This document shows positions 52,359 through 63,234 of a stretch of DNA of 64,000 bases, piece by piece. The notes beneath the pieces are model-generated. The model saw only the letters and a list, made by a program, of their open reading frames with translations, searched no databases and was not told the DNA's origin. Both the position numbers and the translations under genes were made by a program. This stretch comes from Microvirga lupini (GTDB taxonomy: Bacteria > Pseudomonadota > Alphaproteobacteria > Rhizobiales > Beijerinckiaceae): positions 124,001 through 188,000 of the forward strand of contig NZ_JACHWB010000001.1 of assembly GCF_014191055.1 (NCBI RefSeq). The letters run 5' to 3'. The stretch's first letter is position 1. The number at the start of each line of letters is the position of its first letter.

Positions 52359-52591
52359 CATAGTCGCCCATGGAGACTGGGACGGCGGGTACCATGGGCG
52401 GACACAGGATCCGCCGTCTGGGTTCTCACGGGTTGTCTGTGCGAGCTGCACGCCGTGAGATCGCGGGGATCTATACCCTCTCTCCGACCAATATGGACGT
52501 TTGGATGAAGGCTTCGTCAATCGACATAGCCCCGGCAACGGGCCTACAAGGCCGGTAACCCGCCTCCATGCCTCCTGCTTGCTCCCGTGCC

Positions 52592-53458
52592 ATGAACCCC
52601 ACTGTCTTTGCCCGCCTCGCGCCGCCCCTTTTCGTGCTCATCTGGGCGACCGGCTTTGTCGTCGCGCGCCTCGTGGCGCCCTATGCCGAGCCGCTGACGT
52701 TTCTGTTCGTGCGCTATGTGCTTGCCACGCTCGTGCTGGCCGGCATCGTGGTGGTGGCGCGGGTCTCGTGGCCGCGCCGGTGGAGCGATTGGCGCAACAG
52801 CATGATCGCCGGGGTTCTCCTGCACGGGCTCTATCTCGGCGGGGTGTTCTGGTCGGTCAAGCACGGGCTGCCGGCCGGGATCTCGGCCCTGGTGGCGGGG
52901 CTTCAGCCGCTGGCTACAGGCCTCCTTGCCGGGCCCCTCCTGGGCGAGCGGGTGTCACTGCGTCGCTGGGCGGGCATCTGCATCGGCTTCATGGGCGCGG
53001 CTCTCGTGGTGGCCCCGAAGCTCGGCGACGGCGGCGTGCCGCCGCTGGCGCTCCTCGTCTGCGTGCTCGGCATGCTTTCCATCACCTTCGGGACGATCTG
53101 GCAGAAGCGCACCGGCAGCACTCTCGACCTGCGAGTCAATGCAACCATCCAGTACATCGGCGCCGCTATCGTCACCCTGCCGCTGATGCTGTTGCTGGAG
53201 GAGGGGCACATGGAGCTGACCGTGCCGCTCCTCGGCGCACTCGCCTGGGCGGTGCTCGGCCTCTCCATCGGAGCCATCGGGCTGCTGCTGTTCCTGATCC
53301 GGCAGGGCGCCGTGGTGGGCGTGGCGACGCTGCTCTATCTCGTGCCGCCGGTCGCAGCCCTCATGGCCTTCGCGATCTTCGGCGAGACCTTAAGCCCGAT
53401 CCAGCTTGCCGGCATGGCGCTCGCGGCCCTGGGCGTCGCGGTTGCGAGCAGAAACTGA
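52592..53458 (+). CDS. DMT superfamily EamA-type transporter
   Basis: A 288-residue, ten-helix protein with two EamA repeats: FVLIWATGFVVARLVAPYAEPLTFLFVRYVLATL and, near the middle, ALLVCVLGMLSITFGTIWQKRT. GVATLLYLVPPVAALMAF is typical of repeat 2. Substrate is unknown; most export amino acids or metabolites. ATG at 52592 is taken; 52568 lies in the same frame. The gap 52359-52591 has a weak 62-codon frame (52370-52558) that I do not accept. Confidence 0.85.
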   Translation: MNPTVFARLAPPLFVLIWATGFVVARLVAPYAEPLTFLFVRYVLATLVLAGIVVVARVSWPRRWSDWRNSMIAGVLLHGLYLGGVFWSVKHGLPAGISALVAGLQPLATGLLAGPLLGERVSLRRWAGICIGFMGAALVVAPKLGDGGVPPLALLVCVLGMLSITFGTIWQKRTGSTLDLRVNATIQYIGAAIVTLPLMLLLEEGHMELTVPLLGALAWAVLGLSIGAIGLLLFLIRQGAVVGVATLLYLVPPVAALMAFAIFGETLSPIQLAGMALAALGVAVASRN

Positions 53459-53503
53459 CACGAACGAAAGCACCGAGACTCACACCCTGACTTATGCCCT
53501 CAA

Positions 53504-53604
53504 CCTCATCCTGAGGAGGTCGCGGAGCGACCGTCTCGAAGGAGCGTCCAGAGAGCACTGGATCTTCCTTCGAGACCCAGACTACGTCTGCTCCTCAGGA
53601 TGAG
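53504..53604. repeat. Family A long palindrome, copy 4
   Basis: CCTCATCCTGAGGAG ... CTCCTCAGGATGAG with inner TCTCGAAGGAGCGTCCAG and CTGGATCTTCCTTCGAGA, between the DMT gene and a small convergent gene. Confidence 0.83.
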
Positions 53605-53637
53605 ATGAGAGGTTTAGAATCAGCGTCTGAAATCGAA

Positions 53638-53802
53638 TTACTTCGTGATCTTCACGGATACCGGATCGCTGGCGGGAAAGGTCTCTTCCACGCCTTCGTC
53701 AAGCAGATCCTCCTGATGCTTCTTGTTGTTCTCAGACTGCTTGTCGTCCTTGCGCTCGGTCTTGTCCTGCCCAGCGTCGGGGTTGCGGTTCTTGTCCGTC
53801 AT
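53638..53802 (-). CDS. Small hydrophilic stress-type protein, 54 aa
   Basis: ATG at 53802 has GGAGAG upstream. The protein is Lys/Asp/Glu-rich and ends in EDLLDEGVEETFPASDPVSV, a motif seen in a family of small alphaproteobacterial proteins. Low complexity, no domain. An EcfG-like promoter lies about 45 bases upstream on the same strand. Confidence 0.6.
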   Translation of the reverse strand: MTDKNRNPDAGQDKTERKDDKQSENNKKHQEDLLDEGVEETFPASDPVSVKITK

Positions 53803-53843
53803 CGTGTCTCTCCGTTGTCGGATCACTTGTCCCTGTCCGTGAG

Positions 53844-53870
53844 ATAACGCATGAGGCCAAGCTCTGATCC
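53844..53870 (-). promoter_or_regulatory. EcfG-like promoter
   Basis: Minus strand: GGATC (53870-53866), 16-base spacer, CGTTAT (53849-53844): one mismatch in the -35. Confidence 0.4.
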
Positions 53871-53891
53871 TTAACATGCACCCGCAAACGA

Positions 53892-53915
53892 AAACGGCGC
53901 CTTGCGGCGCCGTTT
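53892..53915. terminator. Bidirectional terminator
   Basis: AAACGGCGCC, loop TTGC, GGCGCCGTTT. It ends the TRAP binding-protein gene on the minus strand, where a TTTTCGTTT follows. Confidence 0.8.
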
Positions 53916-53933
53916 CTGAGCAGTTGATGACGG

Positions 53934-55025
53934 TTAGCGCGGTTGGCCCTGCTGCTGGTTGACGAAGTAGTCGAAGGGCAGCTCGGCGATGCGGAACCAG
54001 GTGAGCTCCTTCTCGCGGAAGGCGTTCCAGGAATCGAACACCTTCTTGAACTTGGCGTTGGAGGCGGCAATCTCGCCGTAGAGCTTGTAGGCTTCCTTGT
54101 AGCTCTGCTCCATCACGTCACGCGGGAAGGGCCGCAGCTGCACGCCCTGGCCCACGAGGCGGCGGATCGCATCGGCGTTCTGCGCGTCGTATTTCGCCAC
54201 GCACATGGCATTGGCTTCGGCGCAGGCTGCCTCGAGGATCGCCTTGTAGTTCGCGGGCAGCTCGTTCCACTTGTCCATGTTCACGTAGAGCGAGGGCTGC
54301 GCGCCGCCTTCCCAGAAGCCCGGGTAGTAATAGTACTGGGCCACCTTCACGAAGCCGAGCTTCTCGTCGTCGTGCGGGCCGGAGAACTCCACCGCGTCGA
54401 GGGTGCCGCGCTCCAGCGCCGGATAGATATCGCCGGCTGCGAGCACCTGCGGGACCACGCCGAGCTTCTGCATGATCTGGCCGCCCATGCCGGCGATGCG
54501 CATCTTCAAACCCTTCAGGTCCTCGATGGACTTGATCTCCTTGCGAAACCAGCCACCCATCTGCGCGCCGGTCTGGCCGGCCGGAATCGGGAACACGTTG
54601 TAGTCCTTCATGAACTCGCGCACGAGCTCGAGACCCCCGCCGAAATGCATCCAGGCATTGTGCTGGCGCACGTTCATGCCCCACGGCACCGAGGTCTCGA
54701 ACATGAAGGTCGGGTCCTTGCCGATGAAGAAGCTCGACAGGGTGTAGGAGCACTCGACCGTGCCGTTCTGCGTCGCGTCGAGGGTCTGGAGCGCGCCGAC
54801 GATCTCGCCGGCTGCGAAAGGCTGAATCTGGAACTTGTTGTCGGTGGCGGCAGCCACACGCTTGGAGATCATCTCGCCCGCGCCGAAGAGGGTGTCGAGG
54901 CTCTTGGGATAGGCGGACGCCATGCGCCAGCGGACCTCAGGCTGCGACTGCGCGATGGCCGGGGACGCGACCGCCCCTGCTGCTGCTGCCAGGCCTGCGC
55001 CTTTGAGAACTTTTCTTCTGTCCAT
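53934..55025 (-). CDS. TRAP transporter substrate-binding protein (DctP family), orphan
   Basis: A 363-residue periplasmic protein with a Tat-like signal (DRRKVLKGAGLAAAAGAV) ending in AIAQ. The DctP fold is shown by AAGEIVGALQTLDATQNGTVECSYT, GQTGAQMGGWFRKEIKSIEDLKGLKMRI and WEGGAQPSLYVNMDKWNELPANYKAILE. Close relatives bind 2-oxoacids such as TakP ligands, but ligand is not fixed. No DctQ or DctM membrane subunit is in the window, so partners must lie elsewhere. Confidence 0.88.
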   Translation of the reverse strand: MDRRKVLKGAGLAAAAGAVASPAIAQSQPEVRWRMASAYPKSLDTLFGAGEMISKRVAAATDNKFQIQPFAAGEIVGALQTLDATQNGTVECSYTLSSFFIGKDPTFMFETSVPWGMNVRQHNAWMHFGGGLELVREFMKDYNVFPIPAGQTGAQMGGWFRKEIKSIEDLKGLKMRIAGMGGQIMQKLGVVPQVLAAGDIYPALERGTLDAVEFSGPHDDEKLGFVKVAQYYYYPGFWEGGAQPSLYVNMDKWNELPANYKAILEAACAEANAMCVAKYDAQNADAIRRLVGQGVQLRPFPRDVMEQSYKEAYKLYGEIAASNAKFKKVFDSWNAFREKELTWFRIAELPFDYFVNQQQGQPR

Positions 55026-55146
55026 GAGCGTTTCCTCAACCGTTTTATGTCGTCACTGCCGGTGCGGCTGAACAATCCATAAAGCGGGAGGAGGAGTGCT
55101 GTCACTCCATCTTCCGTAGAGACAGCTATGCAGTGGCGTCATTCTT

Positions 55147-55242
55147 GTCATCCCCGGCGCGCGGAGCGAGGGAAGGGGATCCATAGTGCCGAGCGGCTAA
55201 GTGGATTCCCTTCCCCTTCGCTGCGCTCCGGCCGGGAATGAC
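55147..55242. repeat. Family B palindrome, copy 3
   Basis: GTCATCCCCGGCGC to CCGGCCGGGAATGAC with AGGGAAGGGG/CCCTTCCCC inner arms, between two minus-strand genes. Confidence 0.8.
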
Positions 55243-55252
55243 AAGGCGAGGG

Positions 55253-55867
55253 TTACCGCTCCTCGCTGCCGCCCTTGGAGAGCGGACGGTCCACCTGGCC
55301 CTCGGCGGCCCGGCCGGAGCGCTTCGGCGGCTTCTCGTCGCCCGTGGACGATGTCGACTTGCCGCCGGACTGGCTGGCCGTCGGATGGCCGCGGACCAGG
55401 GTGCCCTTGGGAACGTCCACCGCGTTGCCGGGCGCCGGCACCCGGGCGCGGGAGGAGGCGCCGCCGCTCATGCCCGTGGGACCCGTGGTGCCTTCGGTCT
55501 GCGCGCCGCGCGGAGCCGGGCTCTTGGTGGCCGTCGTGTTGACGCCCTCGGCGATCTCCTCGTTGGACATCTGGAAGCCGGCATCGTCGTCTTCCTCCTC
55601 CGGCACCTCCTTGAAGGAATGGAGGCCGGCCTTGGAGCCGCTCTTCACGCGGTTGTCGTCCACGTGGTCGATGTCGAGATCGGGGTCGAGCTTCTTCGAA
55701 GCGCCCATTACGCCGCTGGCCTTGGCGGCTGCGCGCTTGGTGTTGCCGACATCGTTGCGCTGAGTCGGTCCCGCGACGAAATCGTCGCCAGTCTCTTCCT
55801 GCGCGACCTCGTTCAGCACTTCATCGACCGGCGGCTCGGGAGGGCGGCCTCGTTTGTCCTGCGCCAT
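55253..55867 (-). CDS. Disordered hydrophilic protein, 204 aa
   Basis: A low-complexity protein rich in Gly, Ser, Glu and Asp. The N-terminus (MAQDKRGRPPEPPVDEVLNEVAQEE) and middle (KKLDPDLDIDHVDDNRVKSG) look semi-conserved; the C-terminal half is Pro/Gly/Ser-rich. No known domain. A perfect EcfG promoter upstream argues for a general-stress gene. Confidence 0.6.
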   Translation of the reverse strand: MAQDKRGRPPEPPVDEVLNEVAQEETGDDFVAGPTQRNDVGNTKRAAAKASGVMGASKKLDPDLDIDHVDDNRVKSGSKAGLHSFKEVPEEEDDDAGFQMSNEEIAEGVNTTATKSPAPRGAQTEGTTGPTGMSGGASSRARVPAPGNAVDVPKGTLVRGHPTASQSGGKSTSSTGDEKPPKRSGRAAEGQVDRPLSKGGSEER

Positions 55868-55922
55868 GGGCTATTCCTCTTCTTGGGTTTGAGCAGGCTG
55901 GTGACTGATCAGTCCACCAAAG

Positions 55923-55950
55923 CCAACGTCCCGTTCAGGACGGGTGTTCC
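55923..55950 (-). promoter_or_regulatory. Perfect EcfG-type general-stress promoter
   Basis: Minus strand: GGAAC (55950-55946), 17-base spacer, CGTTGG (55928-55923), an exact consensus match, 56 bases upstream of the disordered-protein start. Confidence 0.6.
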
Positions 55951-56018
55951 GGCCCTACGACAGTGAAAGGGCAGGGCCGGACGATCCTTGTGACGTATCT
56001 ACTTCGCAGGACGATGCT

Positions 56019-56741
56019 CTATCGCCCAAGCTCCTTCTGGATGTCCTGCAGCATGGCCAGATGCTCCTGAATCTGATTGCGCGCGAGCTTGGCCACGTTC
56101 GTGGTCTCGCGGTTGCCGGAGCCCTGCTTGAGATAATCCTCCTGCAGCTTCAGCAAGTCCTGATGCCCCTGGATCTGCAGGGCGACGTAATCTTTGTCGA
56201 AAGCTGCTCCTCCTTGCGCTTTCGACAGGCGCTCCATGGCTTGCGCGTCTTTCGCCGGCAGCTCGGGTGCGGTCGAGGCCGCAGCCTGGGCGCCGCGGGT
56301 GGTGGACGCGGTGGCGTTCGGATCGGCAAAGGAATGCATGATCTCGGTGAGCAGGTTCTGCTCGCCGACCTCGAACTCCGCGAACTGTTTCACGCGCGGA
56401 TTCTGTGCCTTGGTGAGCGCGAAGTTCGATTGCTGCAGCGACACGGTGCTCAGCGCCAGCGCCTGCTGGATATATTGCCGATCGGCCTGCGACTGTGCCT
56501 CACCCATGGCAGCCGGCGCGCTCGCCTGACCCTGGCGGGCCTGGGTCTGCGTATCCTGCGGGGCGCCGCCCTGTTGCGTGCGCTGCTGGCGCTGCTGCGC
56601 ATTCTGCCCGAGAGCCGGGTTGACTTGGGTCTCTGCGGGTTGAGGCGTCGTCGATTGAGGAATGGCCTGGTTCTGCTGCTGGGCGAAAGCGGGAATTGCG
56701 ACGGCGGCCATGAGGCCGGCGATCACGAGACGGCGTGACAT
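56019..56741 (-). CDS. DUF4142 periplasmic protein
   Basis: A 240-residue exported protein: signal peptide (residues 1-21, ending AFAQ), a Gln/Pro/Ala-rich linker (about 22-80), then a DUF4142 four-helix (ferritin-like) domain (about 85-235) with ADRQYIQQALALSTVSLQQ, FAEFEVGEQNLLTEIMH and KDYVALQIQGHQDLLKLQEDYL. Such proteins are stress-associated and of unknown biochemistry. An EcfG-like promoter stands upstream. Confidence 0.82.
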   Translation of the reverse strand: MSRRLVIAGLMAAVAIPAFAQQQNQAIPQSTTPQPAETQVNPALGQNAQQRQQRTQQGGAPQDTQTQARQGQASAPAAMGEAQSQADRQYIQQALALSTVSLQQSNFALTKAQNPRVKQFAEFEVGEQNLLTEIMHSFADPNATASTTRGAQAAASTAPELPAKDAQAMERLSKAQGGAAFDKDYVALQIQGHQDLLKLQEDYLKQGSGNRETTNVAKLARNQIQEHLAMLQDIQKELGR

Positions 56742-56771
56742 CAGGATTCTCCTGCAAGCGGATCGTGAGAG

Positions 56772-56798
56772 CGAACGTTTGCAGGTGAGTTTGGTTCA
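56772..56798 (-). promoter_or_regulatory. EcfG-like promoter
   Basis: Minus strand: TGAAC (56798-56794), 16-base spacer, CGTTCG (56777-56772): one mismatch in the -35. Confidence 0.4.
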
Positions 56799-56818
56799 GG
56801 GTCGAAGCGCGGAGGCGA

Positions 56819-58114
56819 TCAACACCAATCCTTGTCGGACGTCATCTGCATCTCGTCGGCGGCCTGCTTGATGTCGACGAGATCCACCGGATCGCTGAAC
56901 GGATCCTCGTCGAGCTCCGTCACCCGGTTGAGGCGCTTCTGCCAGCGCCGCAGCTCGTCGATATAGGGTTGGTAAGGCACGCGCTTCAGGCGTCCGTTCT
57001 CCTCCACCAGATCGCACAGGCCGTTGTGCAGCCAGTTACCCTTGTCCCAGTCCGGCATGTCGACGGCAGGAAACAGGCACACCCCGTGCAGGTCGATGCC
57101 CTTGCGCACGGCGGCGAGCGATTCCTCGACGATGTCGCACAGCCAATCCGGACGGCCCTCGCGCAACCCGCTGGTCTCACCTACGATCATCGGGCGACGA
57201 TAGCGCTCCCAGGCGAAGGTGAGCAGGTCGCCCAACGGCCGGATGCGCTCGTCATGCGGCTCCAGGGAGGCATGTGGGCCGTTCTCGCGATATTCCATCT
57301 GGCCGAACGAATAGCAGTTGACGCCCACGATATCGAGCACCTCCGGCGAACCGCCAAGCTCCGGATGGCGCCGTCCGGCGATCACATCCCAGGCATAGAA
57401 CGTGTCCGTATAGGTCTCGTGCTCCGCCTCGTCCTTCAGGTCGGGGCGGTCGCGCGGCGCGACCACGAGGATGAGCGGGTCGATATGCACCATGCGGGCT
57501 TCAGGATCGACCTCACGGATCGCCTTGACCGCCGCGATATCGGCCCGGCATAGGGCAAGGCGCAGGCGCTGCCGCTGCTCCTCGGTCTTGCCGAACGGCG
57601 CGGTCCAGCCCCATTCGCCACCCATGAAGGCGAAGAAGGTGATCTCGTTGATCGGGGTGAAGAAATGCGGGCCGCGGATCCGCGGGATCACGTATTCCGC
57701 CGCGGCCTTCGCATAAGCGGCGAAACGCTCCGTGAAATTCTCGGCGAAAGGATCGACGTCATCGGGATAGCCGTAATGGCACAGGTCCCAGATCGGCAGG
57801 ATCTGGTGTCGGTTCATGGCCGCGATGAACCGATCGAGGCCTGAGAAATCGTAAGCGCCGCCCTTGTCCACGAAGGGCCAGGGAATGCCCTGGCGCGCCA
57901 CCGCGATACCGAGCGACCGGAGGAAGGCGTAATCCTCGTCCACATGCTCGCGGTGCTGGGTCTCGGCCACGAGGTCCCGGCGGCCCTGATCCTTCCAGAC
58001 GAAGGTGGAGCATTCAAACCCCGACAGGAAGAAGGTAGGGAATATGCCCGCATGAGCAACCGGACGGCTTCCTGACGGTGACGGATCGTGCAAGGCGGCA
58101 TCCTCCTGGGCCAA
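56819..58114 (-). CDS. GH1-like glycosidase (cytoplasmic)
   Basis: A 431-residue TIM-barrel glycosidase related in fold to GH1. FFLSGFECSTFVWKDQGRRD opens the barrel; the acid/base Glu is in FFTPINEITFFAFMGGEWGW; the nucleophile Glu is in PMIVGETSGLREG. No signal peptide. It resembles the GH1 half of the fusion at 14537-16825 in both catalytic segments, so the two may be paralogues. Substrate unknown. The acidic C-terminus (DLVDIKQAADEM) looks like an extension. Confidence 0.78.
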   Translation of the reverse strand: MAQEDAALHDPSPSGSRPVAHAGIFPTFFLSGFECSTFVWKDQGRRDLVAETQHREHVDEDYAFLRSLGIAVARQGIPWPFVDKGGAYDFSGLDRFIAAMNRHQILPIWDLCHYGYPDDVDPFAENFTERFAAYAKAAAEYVIPRIRGPHFFTPINEITFFAFMGGEWGWTAPFGKTEEQRQRLRLALCRADIAAVKAIREVDPEARMVHIDPLILVVAPRDRPDLKDEAEHETYTDTFYAWDVIAGRRHPELGGSPEVLDIVGVNCYSFGQMEYRENGPHASLEPHDERIRPLGDLLTFAWERYRRPMIVGETSGLREGRPDWLCDIVEESLAAVRKGIDLHGVCLFPAVDMPDWDKGNWLHNGLCDLVEENGRLKRVPYQPYIDELRRWQKRLNRVTELDEDPFSDPVDLVDIKQAADEMQMTSDKDWC

Positions 58115-58222
58115 GCGGACAGGTGAGGGCTTGCCTTTCGCCGAACAAGCTCAACCATCCACCTGCAGGGACAAGCGGATGAGTGTCGCGGGGTTCCTCC
58201 GACGGGTCGCGCCGGTGTGAGG

Positions 58223-58247
58223 TGAACTTCGCCCAAGCGTGTCCGTT
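58223..58247 (+). promoter_or_regulatory. EcfG-like promoter upstream of the DegS-like protease
   Basis: TGAAC (58223-58227), 16-base spacer, CGTT (58244-58247): one mismatch. Ends 32 bases before the ATG. Confidence 0.4.
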
Positions 58248-58279
58248 GTGACAGAGGTTGATCGGGAGCAGGAGACACG

Positions 58280-59386
58280 ATGCAGGACCGGACGACGCGA
58301 ATCATCATGCTGGTCGTGGCGGTGCTGCTCGCGATCCTGGTGCTGCAGCCTTACGTGAACTCCTACCTCTATTCGGCCCGGGAGCCCCGGCCCGTCGCGG
58401 CGCGTGGCGATCTGGCGGAGTTCGAGCGCACGACGATCGAGGTGTTCGAGACTGTGGCGCCGTCCGTGGTGCAGGTGGTGAGCCTGTCGGGGCGCGGGCG
58501 CACGACCGAAGCCGAGCCGTCCGGCTCGGGAACCGGCTTCGTGTGGGATGCAGCCGGTCATATCGTGACGAACGATCACGTGGTGGAGAGCGGCACGTCC
58601 TTCGCCGTGCGTCTGGCCTCGGGAGAGGTGCGGCCGGCCGAGGTGGTCGGGCGCGCGCCGAATTACGACCTCGCGGTCCTGCGACTCCAGCGGCAGGGCA
58701 GCCTGGCGGCGCCCGTGAACGTGGGACGCTCGACCGATCTCAAGGTAGGGCAGGCCGCTTACGCCATCGGCAATCCGTTCGGTCTCGACCAGTCGCTGAC
58801 CTCCGGCATCATCAGCGCGCTCAAGCGCCGCCTGCCCACCAGCGGCGGGCGCGAGATCGCCGACGTGATCCAGACCGACGCGGCGATCAACCCGGGCAAT
58901 TCCGGCGGCCCGCTGCTCGATTCTGCCGGGCGGCTCATCGGCGTCAACACGGCGATCTATTCGCCCTCCGGCACCAGCGCGGGCATCGGCTTTGCCATCC
59001 CGGTCGACGTGGTGAACCGGGTCGTGCCGGAACTCATCCGCACCGGCCGCGTGCCGACGCCAGGCATCGGCATCCTTGCCGGTGACGAGACGCTGACAGC
59101 GCAGCTCGGCGTCACCGGCGTGGTCGTGGCTGATGTCGTGCCGGGCTCGCCGGCCGATCGGGCGGGGCTTCGCGGCGTGGACCCGCGGGCCGGCATCATC
59201 GGCGACGTCATCGTGGGTATCGAGGATGAGCCTGTGCGGCGCCTGTCGGATTTGACCGACACCCTAGAGCGGGTCGGTGTCGGAAATACGGTCAAACTCA
59301 CCGTCGTGCGGAACAACCGCTCCGAGACTGTCGAGGTCGCCATCATAGATGTGGGGCAGCAGGGTTCGCGGTCGCGCAGACCGTAA
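58280..59386 (+). CDS. DegS-like trypsin family serine protease with one PDZ domain
   Basis: A 368-residue membrane-anchored protease. One N-terminal helix (about 8-28, IIMLVVAVLLAILVLQPYV), trypsin domain with His100 (TNDHVV), Asp130 (YDLAVL) and Ser208 (GNSGGP), then one PDZ domain (about 275-360, AQLGVTGVVVADVVPGSPADRAGL). With one PDZ and an anchor it fits DegS/HhoB-like regulators of envelope stress rather than DegP. GCAGGAGA precedes the ATG. The RseA partner is not adjacent. Confidence 0.87.
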   Translation: MQDRTTRIIMLVVAVLLAILVLQPYVNSYLYSAREPRPVAARGDLAEFERTTIEVFETVAPSVVQVVSLSGRGRTTEAEPSGSGTGFVWDAAGHIVTNDHVVESGTSFAVRLASGEVRPAEVVGRAPNYDLAVLRLQRQGSLAAPVNVGRSTDLKVGQAAYAIGNPFGLDQSLTSGIISALKRRLPTSGGREIADVIQTDAAINPGNSGGPLLDSAGRLIGVNTAIYSPSGTSAGIGFAIPVDVVNRVVPELIRTGRVPTPGIGILAGDETLTAQLGVTGVVVADVVPGSPADRAGLRGVDPRAGIIGDVIVGIEDEPVRRLSDLTDTLERVGVGNTVKLTVVRNNRSETVEVAIIDVGQQGSRSRRP

Positions 59387-59431
59387 ACAGCGTATAACCT
59401 TGACGGGTCGATTTTTGTTTCAGCCGGGCAC

Positions 59432-59456
59432 GCAACCATCTTGCAGCCCCGCCGTT
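59432..59456 (+). promoter_or_regulatory. EcfG-like promoter upstream of HPF gene
   Basis: GCAAC (59432-59436), 16-base spacer, CGTT (59453-59456): one mismatch. Confidence 0.35.
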
Positions 59457-59487
59457 AGCCATCGAACCTTCACCAACGGAGGAGCGA

Positions 59488-59931
59488 ATGAGTCTCGAAG
59501 GCGCCGATAACAACATCCTGGTGCAAAGCTCAACAGTCGATTTAGGGGAAAACTTTCCCGAATATGCCAAAACCAACATCCGTCAGGTCGCCGGAAAATA
59601 TTTCGGGCGGTTGAGCACGGCCTCGGTCCATGTCACCCGAGAGGGCATCACCTATCGCTGCACAGTCAACATGCAGATGGGCGCGCTCAAGATGATGAGC
59701 GGCGAGGCCAAGGACAAGGATCTCTACACCGCCTTCAGGGCCGCCCTGCAGAAGACGGCCAAGCAGCTTCGCCGCATGAAGCGCGAGCTGCGCGAGGACA
59801 AGGGCGAGCGCACTGACAAGGACAGGCTCCTGCGCGAGGGCAATACGGCGCCACGCCGCGAGCCGCGTCAGAACCAAGGCAGCGCTGAGGCCGCCAACGA
59901 CGAGGGCGAGTACCGCGCGGCCGCGGAGTAA
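59488..59931 (+). CDS. Short ribosome-hibernation-type protein (HPF/RaiA-like)
   Basis: A 147-residue protein: a beta-alpha-beta core typical of HPF/RaiA (NIRQVAGKYFGRLSTASVHVTREGITYRCTVNMQMG, AKDKDLYTAFRAALQKTAKQLRRMKRELRED) followed by an acidic, disordered tail (about 105-147) in place of the long-HPF dimerisation domain. Such proteins stop translation by occluding the 30S decoding site. ACGGAGGAGCG precedes the ATG. An EcfG-like promoter upstream suggests stress or starvation control. Confidence 0.78.
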   Translation: MSLEGADNNILVQSSTVDLGENFPEYAKTNIRQVAGKYFGRLSTASVHVTREGITYRCTVNMQMGALKMMSGEAKDKDLYTAFRAALQKTAKQLRRMKRELREDKGERTDKDRLLREGNTAPRREPRQNQGSAEAANDEGEYRAAAE

Positions 59932-59942
59932 GCAGCACCCAA

Positions 59943-60046
59943 CCTCTGTCGTCATGGCCGGACTTGTTCCGGCCATTCACGTCTTTGGAGACACGGCGGC
60001 TTAACGACGTGGATCCCCGGGACAAACCCGGGGATGACGACAGAGG
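59943..60046. repeat. Family C double palindrome, copy 5
   Basis: CCTCTGTCGTCAT (59943-59955) and its exact complement ATGACGACAGAGG (60034-60046) flank GGCCGGACTTGTTCCGGCC and TCCCCGGGACAAACCCGGGG, making one large inverted repeat between the HPF gene and clpB. Confidence 0.85.
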
Positions 60047-60054
60047 TATGAACG

Positions 60055-60080
60055 AAAAGGCCGGACGTTCGCCCGGCCTT
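60055..60080 (-). terminator. Terminator of clpB
   Basis: AAGGCCGG and CCGGCCTT arms (60057-60080); the minus strand continues TTTTCGTT. Confidence 0.75.
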
Positions 60081-60104
60081 CATCATGTTTTATGACGCTA
60101 CGGC

Positions 60105-62726
<2,622 letters not shown>

Positions 62727-62851
62727 CTTGTCATCCCTCCTCAGGTCAGCCCGCCCTCCTGGAGGCACAGGCCGACCCTGCGATGTCGGACCCCCGTATG
62801 GAGCATCCGCTCCCGCTTAATTGGTGTGTCCCATTCGCCACAACAAGAGGG

Positions 62852-62876
62852 GGAACCCGCTCGCCGCGCTGGCATT
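62852..62876 (+). promoter_or_regulatory. EcfG-like promoter
   Basis: GGAAC (62852-62856), 16-base spacer, CATT (62873-62876): one mismatch in the -10. Lies 29 bases upstream of the small-gene start. Confidence 0.4.
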
Positions 62877-62904
62877 GACCCAGCAACGATTCAAGGAGGT
62901 TCCC

Positions 62905-63228
62905 ATGACACGCGACCCGCGGTCGGAAGCCGAGAAAGCCCGTGCCGACCTCGCCCGCAATGCCGAGCTGGGCTTGGCCGTGCCGGAAAGCCCGGTCGAG
63001 CAGCAGCCCTCGGTGACGCCGCAGACCTTCGGCGACACCACCGAGAACGGCCGGATCATCCGGGACGATGAAGGTCCCATGGCCAACGAGGCGGACCGGG
63101 ACATCGGCGATTCCACCGGCACCATCGCGAGCTCCCGCGACATTCCCGTCTCGCGTCAGAACGTCAAAGCCCCGCCAACCCACCGCAGCGACGAGGAGGA
63201 CGGCGTCCTCTCCCGCGCCAAGGAGTAG
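62905..63228 (+). CDS. Hydrophilic hypothetical protein, 107 aa
   Basis: AAGGAGGT four bases before the ATG (62905). Charged N-terminus (DPRSEAEKARADLARNAELG), then a Pro/Ser/Gln-rich stretch and an acidic end. No domain recognised. It is followed six bases later by another small gene, so they are co-transcribed, and an EcfG-like promoter precedes them. Confidence 0.6.
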   Translation: MTRDPRSEAEKARADLARNAELGLAVPESPVEQQPSVTPQTFGDTTENGRIIRDDEGPMANEADRDIGDSTGTIASSRDIPVSRQNVKAPPTHRSDEEDGVLSRAKE

Positions 63229-63234
63229 AACAAC

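Noticed and set aside
52370..52558. 62-codon plus-strand frame
   Set aside because: No ribosome site, no conserved feature, Arg-rich composition expected by chance.
62727..62830. Sigma-32 heat-shock promoter of clpB
   Set aside because: No convincing -35/-10 pair was found on the minus strand upstream of the start.
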